Shown here: positions 1-5,089 of the stretch, piece after piece
Numbering within the stretch: position 1 is the stretch's first letter
Layout of the letters: every line of letters starts with the position of its first letter
DNA from: Lentisphaeria bacterium
GTDB taxonomy: Bacteria; Verrucomicrobiota; Lentisphaeria; Victivallales; UBA1829
DNA: 5,089 nt
Direction: 5' to 3'
Assembly (NCBI GenBank): GCA_017504325.1
Contig: JAFVRL010000186.1
Location: 1-5,089 of the forward strand
Program-made: the position numbers and the translations under genes
Notes under the pieces: generated by a model
Told to the model about the DNA's origin: nothing
Databases searched by the model: none
What the model saw: only the letters and a program-made list of their open reading frames with translations

Positions 1-1
1 T

Positions 2-814
2 GCCGTACTCAAACGCCTGAAAGAGATCATTGATGCAGGAACTCTGGGAAAAGTATTTCTTGCAGAAAACCGGGAATTTTACGGAGGCGGCCGTACCTAT
101 ATGGCACGCTGGAACCGCCTTTTCTCCATGACCGGCGGACTCTGGATCCACAAGGCAAGCCATGACTTTGATATTTTCAACTGGCTCCTGGGCTTCCCCA
201 AACCTGTCCGGATCGCCTCATTTGCCGCTGTCAATGCTTTGAATCCTGAAGGGATCCCCTTTGAACTGGAAAACGGCATCCGGCCCGGACCCGACTGCAA
301 CAGCTGTCACTATAAAGACATCTGCAAAGACAAATGGCTCCTCAATGAAAATGAACTGGAACAGTGGGGACCTGAAGCTGTAAAAGAAGACGGTTATGTG
401 AAAAACCTCTGTATCTATACTTCCGAAAAAGACAACCATGACAACGGTCTTTGTATTCTGGAATACGAAAACAATGTGAAGGTAAGTCTTTTTGAAACCT
501 TCGTGGGCAACAAGGGCGACCGCCGTTACACCATCAACGGTGATAAAGCCATTGCAGAGGCAAGTCTTACCGAACGCCGCATCACCATCACCCCCCGCTG
601 GGGCGGTGAGATCACCACCATCGTTCTGCCCGCTGAAGAAGGCGGACACGGCGGAGCAGACCCCGAACTTGTGGATACATTCTGCAAGATCCTCCGCGGG
701 GAAGCCTCCTCCACCTCCACCGCAGAACATGGACTTCTTGCCACCGCTCTGGGACAGGCAGCGGAAATGAGCCGCCGTCAGAGCCGTATGGTCAATCTGG
801 AAGAGATCCTGTAA
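2..814 (+). CDS. Gfo/Idh/MocA-family oxidoreductase, 5'-truncated by window edge
   Basis: This is the C-terminal 270 residues of an NAD(P)-dependent sugar or cyclitol dehydrogenase-like protein. The frame is open from the window edge; the first in-window Met (position 101) is residue 34 of the visible part and is not the start. The N-terminal Rossmann domain with its Gly-rich and EKP motifs lies upstream. Visible family signatures are LKRLKEIIDAGTLGKV at the domain junction and GGLWIHKASHDFDIFNWLL, where the His pair and Lys stand in the usual active-site D/H-x3-H region. A cysteine set follows: C99, C102 and C108 (C-x2-C-x5-C), then C137 in DGYVKNLCIY. From memory, these cysteines recur in one branch of the family; metal binding is an inference. 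The C-terminal beta-sheet domain follows and the gene ends in TAA. The substrate cannot be told from sequence. An intrinsic terminator follows 33 bp later, so this is the last gene of its transcript. Confidence 0.9.
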   Translation, partial: AVLKRLKEIIDAGTLGKVFLAENREFYGGGRTYMARWNRLFSMTGGLWIHKASHDFDIFNWLLGFPKPVRIASFAAVNALNPEGIPFELENGIRPGPDCNSCHYKDICKDKWLLNENELEQWGPEAVKEDGYVKNLCIYTSEKDNHDNGLCILEYENNVKVSLFETFVGNKGDRRYTINGDKAIAEASLTERRITITPRWGGEITTIVLPAEEGGHGGADPELVDTFCKILRGEASSTSTAEHGLLATALGQAAEMSRRQSRMVNLEEIL

Positions 815-846
815 TACAAAAACGGACTTCTGCCCGTATAATGGAA

Positions 847-895
847 ACGGGGCTGCTGCAAGACTTCAAAAGTTTGCGGCAGCCCCGTAATTTTT
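847..895 (+). terminator. Rho-independent terminator of the oxidoreductase gene
   Basis: A long GC-rich stem pairs acggggctgc(t)gcaa with ttgcggcagccccgt (847-888). It contains one G·U pair and one bulged G near the top and has a small loop (tcaaa). It is followed at once by aattttt. It starts 33 bp after the oxidoreductase stop codon in the same direction. It is distinct from the repeat hairpin that begins about 20 bp further on. Confidence 0.88.
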
Positions 896-916
896 GCCAC
901 CCATCAGGATAAAAAG

Positions 917-1036
917 AAGCCGTATTGATTTTGCAGTAGCAAAACAGTACGGCGGAAAAAGTTTTTGAAAGAAAAAGGGGAGTAAAGAGGGGGAAAGGAG
1001 ATCTTTTTTCAAAAAGTCTTCTTTCCCCCTTTTTTT
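917..1036 (+). repeat. Two-hairpin non-coding repeat, copy 1
   Basis: Positions 917-1034 match 2068-2185 with only 4 mismatches in 118 bp, and 948-1034 is identical to 2099-2185. Order on the plus strand: (a) hairpin 919-953, 15 pairs with a single bulged A at 928, one U·G pair (925·947) and tetraloop AGTA; (b) an A/G-rich linker 954-988; (c) hairpin 989-1029 closed by five G-C pairs, followed by seven T. It ends 20 bp past the stop codon of the minus-strand gene at 1057-1806. No open reading frame, transposase or target-site duplication is visible. The architecture resembles an sRNA or a compound terminator; a palindromic dispersed repeat is also possible. Confidence 0.88.
989..1036 (+). terminator. 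Terminator-type hairpin inside repeat copy 1, possibly bidirectional
   Basis: GGGGGAAAG at 989-997 pairs with CTTTCCCCC at 1021-1029. The stem continues through 998-1008 and 1011-1020 with one G·U pair and one bulged T, and TTTTTTT (1030-1036) follows. On the plus strand this is a textbook intrinsic terminator, a second barrier behind the oxidoreductase gene. Read on the minus strand it lies just past the stop of the 1057-1806 gene. There the hairpin is followed by a mixed C/T tract rather than a clean U-run, so termination of that gene is plausible but weaker. Confidence 0.7.
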
Positions 1037-1056
1037 GTGTATATACAAAGGAATTT

Positions 1057-1806
1057 TTATTTTCCTGTAAATGAAAATTGTGCAGATCCTTTTACTGTTA
1101 CAGGGACAGAATCTTTCTGTGCAGAAAAGTGCAGTACAGGAAGTTTAATCTTCATATTTTTGAATGTGAGCAGTGCGTTCTGCATTTCGATATCCAGAGC
1201 ACAGTTATCCAACTGTACTTTACCTTTTTTCAGATTTTCTGCCAATTCTTCTGCCTCATGGAAAAGGGTTTGCAGAACTTTCTTTTTCATGCCGGAAATG
1301 ATTTTTGCATCATCTTTTATCCCATATATGACGGCACTTGCGGAATGATTGCTGAAGTAAGCGGGAACACCGCAGAAAAGCCGGAGATTATTTTTGATGG
1401 CAAGGTCTGACAATTTGATGGCGAGGGTTTCATCCGGGGAAAAGGAGAGCAGAAATGTTTTTCTTATACAGGGCTGGAATGCTGTATCATCCCGGTAGGG
1501 GTCATTATTTTTCCCCCCGATGCTTTCCGTACTGGAAGTGTATTTTACAGAAGGATATTCTTTTTTCAATGCTTCAAGGAACTGTTTTTCTTTTGCGTCT
1601 ATCCTGGCTTTTGTTTCCTGCATATTATAGGAACTTTCTTCCAGATAGAGCAGAAGAAATGCTGTATCGGCAGGAAAATTCATTTCCAGTTTTGTGCTGA
1701 AGGAACACGCAGGAAAACTTTTCTTTTTTCCCTCATTTCCGTTAAGGGGAAGAAGTGTTGCTGCAGAGAGAAAAACAGCAATAAAAAGCATCATAAAATT
1801 TTTCAT
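1057..1806 (-). CDS. Small secreted protein, SIMPL (DUF541)-like
   Basis: This is a 249-residue protein. Residues 1-22 form a signal peptide (two Lys/Asn-flanked residues, then a hydrophobic run FMMLFIAVFLSAATLLPL), so it is probably exported. The mature part fits the SIMPL/DUF541 layout: an opening beta-strand with PADTAFLLLYLEES (45-58), a long charged helix to about 85, a middle beta segment (113-125), a second helix (164-194) with HEAEELAENL, and a closing strand VPVTVKGSAQFSFTGK. SIMPL proteins are periplasmic or envelope proteins with poorly defined roles. The match is by pattern only and the usual family glycines are sparse. Start: ATG at 1806 with AAGGA at 1814-1818, 7 nt upstream. 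The gene stands alone, with A+T-rich codons (24 of 60 G/C in 1501-1560, 22 of 60 in 1621-1680) compared with 39 of 60 in prfB at 4201-4260. It is bracketed by the two repeat copies. Confidence 0.72.
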   Translation of the reverse strand: MKNFMMLFIAVFLSAATLLPLNGNEGKKKSFPACSFSTKLEMNFPADTAFLLLYLEESSYNMQETKARIDAKEKQFLEALKKEYPSVKYTSSTESIGGKNNDPYRDDTAFQPCIRKTFLLSFSPDETLAIKLSDLAIKNNLRLFCGVPAYFSNHSASAVIYGIKDDAKIISGMKKKVLQTLFHEAEELAENLKKGKVQLDNCALDIEMQNALLTFKNMKIKLPVLHFSAQKDSVPVTVKGSAQFSFTGK

Positions 1807-1818
1807 TTGTATTTCCTT

Positions 1819-2067
1819 GTTTTTTGTGTGGAAAGCTGTATTGCGAACATACTTACCATACCATTGGAATTTGGAAAATGCAAACAGAAAAATGAAATTA
1901 TGGTAAATTATTTGACGCTTTGGGCATTATTGAATACCGTTTAATTTATTGTTTCATAATATTGAAGAAAGAATAAAAAATGACAGAATATCATACAGAT
2001 TAATTGTATTTTACAAAAAACAATTCTCAATAATAATTTTATTAAGACTCTTCTCTATTCAACAAAT
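1819..2067. other. A+T-rich intergenic region upstream of the SIMPL-like gene
   Basis: No gene is supported here. Composition falls sharply: 24 G/C in the 120 bases 1921-2040. It should hold the promoter of the minus-strand gene ending at 1057, but I find no good -35/-10 pair at proper spacing. The best -10-like string on the minus strand is TATGAT near 1983-1988, without a convincing -35. Weak A/T inverted repeats (aattgt at 2002-2007 with acaatt at 2020-2025) may be chance in such composition. Confidence 0.6.
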
Positions 2068-2185
2068 AAGCCGTATTGATTTTGCGTCAGCAAAACAATA
2101 CGGCGGAAAAAGTTTTTGAAAGAAAAAGGGGAGTAAAGAGGGGGAAAGGAGATCTTTTTTCAAAAAGTCTTCTTTCCCCCTTTTT
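2068..2185 (+). repeat. Two-hairpin non-coding repeat, copy 2
   Basis: This is the direct repeat of 917-1034. Three of the four differences fall in the tetraloop of the first hairpin (2086-2089, GTCA instead of AGTA). The fourth, at 2098 (A instead of G), turns the U·G pair of copy 1 into a U-A pair with 2076, so the 15-pair stem 2070-2104 is fully paired except for the same bulged A. The terminator-type hairpin 2140-2180 is identical, followed by five T. The copy ends 21 bp past the stop codon of the M20 gene on the opposite strand, almost the same placement as copy 1 beside its neighbour. Confidence 0.88.
2140..2185 (+). terminator. Terminator-type hairpin inside repeat copy 2, at 3' end of the prfB-folB-M20 operon
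   Basis: A five G-C base pair foot (2140-2144 with 2176-2180) extends into an A/T-rich upper stem, with TTTTT on the plus strand at 2181-2185. The only gene ending here is on the minus strand (stop at 2207). If it ends that operon it must work in the reverse sense, where the downstream tract is TCTTTACTCCCCTTTTT. No plus-strand gene precedes it, so in the plus sense it would block antisense transcription into the operon or end a small transcript. Confidence 0.6.
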
Positions 2186-2206
2186 GTCGTCTTTCCCTTT
2201 TATTTT

Positions 2207-3516
2207 TTACAAATCTTTACTGGATTTGACCTGATTGATTTTGTCAATGATCCTGATGTATTCGGGGATGGGGAGGAGATCTTTCTTTCTTGCGGCGATC
2301 TCTTTTGCGGGAGCGGCGTCGCCGAAGAGGAGTTCCATTGCGGCAGTGGCACTTAAAAGAGAACTCTTTACATAGGCACTTTCTTTATCAGAAATATAAT
2401 AATCTATGCCGTGGGAAGTTCCGCTTCCGCCGGGGGCATAACAGTGAACGGCAGGGATCACGGTGGCAATATCGCCCATGTCAGTACAGCTGGCAAGGAA
2501 GGTGCGGTTATAGTTATAGTCGATGCCGGGGAAGAGTTCTTCGGCAAGATTGCCTATGAATTTGCCCAGAACAGGGTCATCCAGAAGCGGCATATAGCCG
2601 TTGAGGGTTTCCACAGTAGCTTCACATTCCACAGCTTTTGCTGCATGGAGAACGGCATTATCAAAACGCTCATTGAGGGCAAGGATCGTTTCCAGAGAGG
2701 GGGCGCGCAGCATATATTCCATGGTCACATTGTCAGGAATGATGTTGATGGAATCTCCTCCATTGGAAATGATGCCGTGGATACGGATATTTCCGTCATT
2801 GCAGAAATATTCCCGGAGCATGGCAATGGCGTTGAGGGCGAGAGTTGCGGCATTAAGGGCATTTTTCCCGTTCTGGGGTCTTGCCGCGTGACAGCTTTTG
2901 CCGTGGAAAATGATTTTTTTATTGACACAGCCGTTGTGATCGATATAACCCCACTGACTGCTCAAATGGTGCATGTAGGAGAGATCCACATCATCAAAGA
3001 CACCTTCCCGGAGCATCTGGGATTTTCCGGCAATGGAGCCGATTTTCCCCTGTTCGATAAGGCTTTTGCGGTAATCCATTTCAATACCTTCTTCGGCAGG
3101 CGTGGCAATAAGGGCGATCTTGCCGCACATGTGTTCCAGAACGCCGGATTTGATAAGACCTATGGCAGTACCGATAAGGTTTGTTGCGCTGGCATTGTGT
3201 CCGCAGGAGTGGACGGCACCGGTGGTTTTGTCACATTCGGGATGGTTGGGGAGGATAAGGGAATCCAGTTCGCCCAGAATGGCAAGAGTGGGACCTTCTT
3301 TTCCTGTATCTATATCAGCCCGCAGACCGGTCATGGCAAGATCTCTTTTTACGGTAAGCCCCAGTTTTTCCAGTTTTTCAGCAACAAAGTTGGAAGTTTT
3401 CACTTCCCTGTAACCAGTTCGGGATTTTTCCAGATGTGATCACCGATGGCAATAATTTCTTCCGCATGGGCGTCAATGACGTTTTTGATGGCAAGACGGG
3501 CTGTTTTCTGATCCAT
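2207..3516 (-). pseudogene. M20-family metallo-amidohydrolase, interrupted by a one-base frameshift
   Basis: This is a zinc-dependent amide hydrolase of the M20 peptidase/amidohydrolase family. The intact downstream frame (3403-2207, 398 aa) holds GELD (44-47), CGH (67-69), PAEEG (102-106, metal ligand and general-base Glu pair), MHH (144-146), the dimerisation-domain signature GKSCHAARPQNGKNAL (168-183), and the last metal-ligand motif GTSHGIDY (His331). The N-terminus is in another frame: ATG at 3516, preceded by GGAGAG, encodes 38 residues ending IWKNPELVTGK and then UGA at 3402-3400. The family normally reads NPELGYREVKTS here. Adding one G at 3414-3415 restores exactly that and gives a 436-residue protein of normal length. 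A GTG (3403) overlaps the UGA, so restart is conceivable, but the product would lack the first helix. It is third in the operon, 23 nt after folB. The substrate is unknown. Sequencing error or a recent mutation are both possible. Confidence 0.87.
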
Positions 3517-3521
3517 TTGAT

Positions 3522-3527
3522 CTCTCC
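3522..3527 (-). promoter_or_regulatory. Shine-Dalgarno site fixing the true start of the M20 gene
   Basis: GGAGAG lies 5 nt before the ATG at 3516, inside the 23-nt gap after folB. It shows that translation begins in the upstream frame, not at the GTG at 3403, and so supports reading the gene as frameshifted. Confidence 0.7.
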
Positions 3528-3539
3528 GTTATTTGAATT

Positions 3540-3899
3540 TTAACAGGAACTTTTTTTCCTGGTGATGGATAAGGCAATACTTTCTGCTTTCAAAGCAGCG
3601 TTCTTCTTATCAATGGTAACACTTACTTCCTGTACCCTTTCAAAGGCGAGGATCTTTTCTGCGATCTTTTCCGCCAGAGCTTCCAGAAGGAAAAAGGAGG
3701 AATTTTCCACAAGGGAGATCACAAGATTTTCCACTTCCCGGTAGTTGACGGAATAAGAAAGATCATCACTTTTTCCGGCCCGGGAAAAGTCGCCGGAAAA
3801 AGCAATATTGAGCAGGAGACCCTGTTTTTGTGTCCGTTCATGTTCCAGAGTGCCGATAATGGCATCCAGTGCAAGATCACGGATGAAAATGGTATCCAT
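3540..3899 (-). CDS. folB: Dihydroneopterin aldolase
   Basis: FolB converts 7,8-dihydroneopterin to 6-hydroxymethyl-7,8-dihydropterin and glycolaldehyde in folate biosynthesis (cytoplasmic, homo-octameric in characterised members). The 119 residues match the family length. Recognisable points: IIGTLEHERTQKQ (14-26) with the conserved Glu21, KSDDLSYSVNYREV (43-56) with catalytic/pterin-binding Tyr53, LLEALAEKIAEKIL (71-84) with Glu73 that anchors the pterin, and VTIDKKNAAL with Lys98 at the catalytic lysine position. The usual Lys-Pro here is Lys-Lys. Start: ATG at 3899, 14 nt after the prfB stop. Two SD-like strings precede it, AAGGAA overlapping the prfB stop (12 nt away) and a closer AAGGA (3 nt), which suggests translational coupling to prfB. 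The gene ends in TAA. Confidence 0.93.
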   Translation of the reverse strand: MDTIFIRDLALDAIIGTLEHERTQKQGLLLNIAFSGDFSRAGKSDDLSYSVNYREVENLVISLVENSSFFLLEALAEKIAEKILAFERVQEVSVTIDKKNAALKAESIALSITRKKSSC

Positions 3900-3913
3900 T
3901 TTCCTTTTATTCC

Positions 3914-5014
3914 TTATTTGTTCTCGTTGGAACTTTTGAGATAGGCTTCCACGAAGGGATCCAGATCCCCGTCCAGAACGGCATTGACATTCCCTGTTTC
4001 ATAATCGGTACGCAGATCTTTCACCAGCTGATAGGGCTGAAGAACATAGGAACGGATCTGATTGCCCCAGCCGATCTCACTTTTTTCACCGGCAAGAGCA
4101 GCGGCGGCTTTTTTGCGTTCTTCTTCCGCCTTTTCATACAGTCTTGCCTGGAGCATACGCATAGCCATGGCACGGTTTTTGTGCTGGGAGCGTTCCATCT
4201 GGCAGGCAACCACGATCCCGGTGGGGATATGTGTGATACGCACGGCGGAGTCGGTACGGTTCACATACTGTCCTCCGGCACCGCTGGCACGGTAGGTATC
4301 CACCTTCAGATCTTTTTCATCGATCTCGATTTCCAGGTCTTCATTGAGTTCAGGGAAGGCATCGGCAGAAGCAAAGGAGGTGTGGCGTCTGGCATTACTG
4401 TCAAAGGGGGAGATCCTCACCAGACGGTGGATGCCCCGTTCCGCTTTCAGATAACCGTAGGCAAAATCACCTGTGACTTTAAGCGTTACACTCTTCACAC
4501 CGGCTTCTTCACCGGGCTGCAAATCAATGATCTCATCTTTATAGCCTTTGCGTTCAAACCAGCGTCTGTACATACGCATAAGAATACCGCACCAGTCACA
4601 CGCTTCTGTTCCGCCTGCACCGGAATGGATGAAGAAGAAACAGTTGTTGCGGTCGAATCTTCCGGAAAGAAAGCTGACAAGTTCCAGTTTATCCAGTTCT
4701 GCGGAAAGGGTTTTCCAGCTTTCGTCCGCTTCGGAAAGGAGGGAATCATCTTCTTCGGCAAGTTCTCCCAGAGTCTTGAAATCTTCCACAAGTCCGGCGA
4801 CCTGTTTATAAGGTTCAAGGAGATTTTTATAGGAGGAAAGTTTCTGAACCGTCTCCTGTGCCTTTTCCTTGTCATCCCAGAAATCAGGGGCAGCCATGGT
4901 AGCTTCCACTTCGTTCATCTCTTTAATGTTCTGGTCGATCTTCAAAAACTCATGCAGCTGCGTGAGTCTTTCCTCTGCTTCAGTGATTTTTGTCCTGATT
5001 TCTTCAATAATCAT
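3914..5014 (-). CDS. prfB: Peptide chain release factor 2
   Basis: RF2 recognises UAA and UGA stop codons on the ribosome and triggers peptide release. The 366 residues equal the family length. Domain 1 is helical (1 to about 110). SGAGGTEACDW (131-141) opens domain 2. The stop-codon-reading tripeptide SPF is at 202-204, which separates it from RF1 (PxT). The catalytic GGQ is at 247-249 in ASGAGGQYVNRTDSAVRITHIPTG, and SQHKN and the C-terminal domain are complete. Tyr follows GGQ, where His is common. In E. coli and many bacteria a +1 frameshift at CUU UGA C occurs near codon 25; here the frame is open through that point (EFLKID, codons TTT TTG AAG), so no frameshifting is needed. Start: ATG at 5014, which keeps the normal N-terminus; the SD is weak (GGGA about 9 nt upstream). 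First gene of the operon with folB and the M20 gene. Confidence 0.97.
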   Translation of the reverse strand: MIIEEIRTKITEAEERLTQLHEFLKIDQNIKEMNEVEATMAAPDFWDDKEKAQETVQKLSSYKNLLEPYKQVAGLVEDFKTLGELAEEDDSLLSEADESWKTLSAELDKLELVSFLSGRFDRNNCFFFIHSGAGGTEACDWCGILMRMYRRWFERKGYKDEIIDLQPGEEAGVKSVTLKVTGDFAYGYLKAERGIHRLVRISPFDSNARRHTSFASADAFPELNEDLEIEIDEKDLKVDTYRASGAGGQYVNRTDSAVRITHIPTGIVVACQMERSQHKNRAMAMRMLQARLYEKAEEERKKAAAALAGEKSEIGWGNQIRSYVLQPYQLVKDLRTDYETGNVNAVLDGDLDPFVEAYLKSSNENK

Positions 5015-5041
5015 AAAATATTTTCCCGAAAAATAAGTGAA

Positions 5042-5069
5042 ATTCTCAAAAAGTGTGTTATATTATCAA
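5042..5069 (-). promoter_or_regulatory. Possible promoter of the prfB operon
   Basis: On the minus strand, TTGATA (5069-5064, 5 of 6 to the sigma-70 -35 box) is followed after 16 nt by GAGAAT (5047-5042, 4 of 6 to the -10 box). This would place transcription start about 20 nt before the prfB ATG. The surrounding 75 bases are A+T-rich and offer other loose -10 strings (TATAAC, TAATAT), so the choice is tentative. No attenuator or upstream leader ORF is seen. Confidence 0.3.
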
Positions 5070-5089
5070 CCATATAATTTAGTTTAAAA

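Noticed and set aside
1039..1046. Perfect palindrome gtatatac just past repeat copy 1
   Set aside because: Eight bases in A/T-rich sequence is expected by chance and it is not repeated beside copy 2.
1912..1935. Plus-strand TTGACG as a -35 box
   Set aside because: No acceptable -10 follows at 16-18 nt and no plus-strand gene lies downstream.
917..2185. CRISPR array or insertion sequence bounded by the repeats
   Set aside because: Only two copies about 1.15 kb apart, no short regular spacers, no cas genes, no transposase and no target-site duplication.
3400..3420. Programmed frameshift as explanation for the M20 gene split
   Set aside because: Restoring the frame needs -1 (or +2), and no X-XXY-YYZ slippery heptamer or CUU-UGA-type +1 site lies at the junction. 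A lost G is simpler.
2411..3439. Long plus-strand open frame (about 342 codons) opposite the M20 gene
   Set aside because: It mirrors the M20 coding strand, which has clear catalytic motifs; the plus-strand translation has no recognisable domain.
4181..5077. Long plus-strand open frame (about 298 codons) opposite prfB
   Set aside because: It is a shadow of prfB, whose protein is recognisable end to end; no start signal or family features on the plus strand.

Overview
The window carries five protein genes and looks like a stretch of an ordinary bacterial chromosome. It starts inside a Gfo/Idh/MocA-family oxidoreductase. That protein combines a GGLWIHKASHDFD motif with a C-x2-C-x5-C ... DGYxxxxC cysteine set, a combination I associate with the large sugar-oxidoreductase repertoires of gut or host-associated polysaccharide degraders, including the Lentisphaerae/Verrucomicrobia/Planctomycetes group. 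Assignment to that group is a weak inference, because no rRNA or other taxonomic marker is present.

Layout, left to right. (1) 2-814, plus strand: C-terminal 270 residues of the oxidoreductase, closed by a strong intrinsic terminator at 847-895. (2) 917-1036: first copy of a structured non-coding repeat, made of a 5' hairpin, an A/G-rich linker and a terminator-type hairpin with a T-tract. (3) 1057-1806, minus strand: a small secreted protein resembling the SIMPL (DUF541) fold, with A+T-rich codons. (4) 1819-2067: a very A+T-rich intergenic region. (5) 2068-2185: second repeat copy, in the same orientation and 4 mismatches away from the first over 118 bp. (6) 5014 down to 2207, minus strand: an apparent operon of prfB (release factor 2), folB (dihydroneopterin aldolase) and an M20-family amidohydrolase, with gaps of 14 and 23 nt.

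Three observations stand out. The M20 gene is broken by a single missing base near 3414-3415: its true N-terminus (ATG at 3516, good Shine-Dalgarno) reads into a UGA, while the rest of the protein lies in the next frame. The two repeat copies sit at the same distance (20-21 bp) from the stop codons of two different minus-strand genes, and their differences are confined to a hairpin loop and one pairing-preserving stem change. They also bracket the low-GC secreted-protein gene as direct repeats. Finally, prfB has no programmed +1 frameshift, so it cannot use the classic UGA autoregulation.

prfB acts in translation termination and folB in folate biosynthesis. The M20 enzyme would cleave an amide-linked substrate that the sequence does not identify. 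No complete novel multi-gene system is visible. The best candidate for something undescribed is the repeated two-hairpin element.
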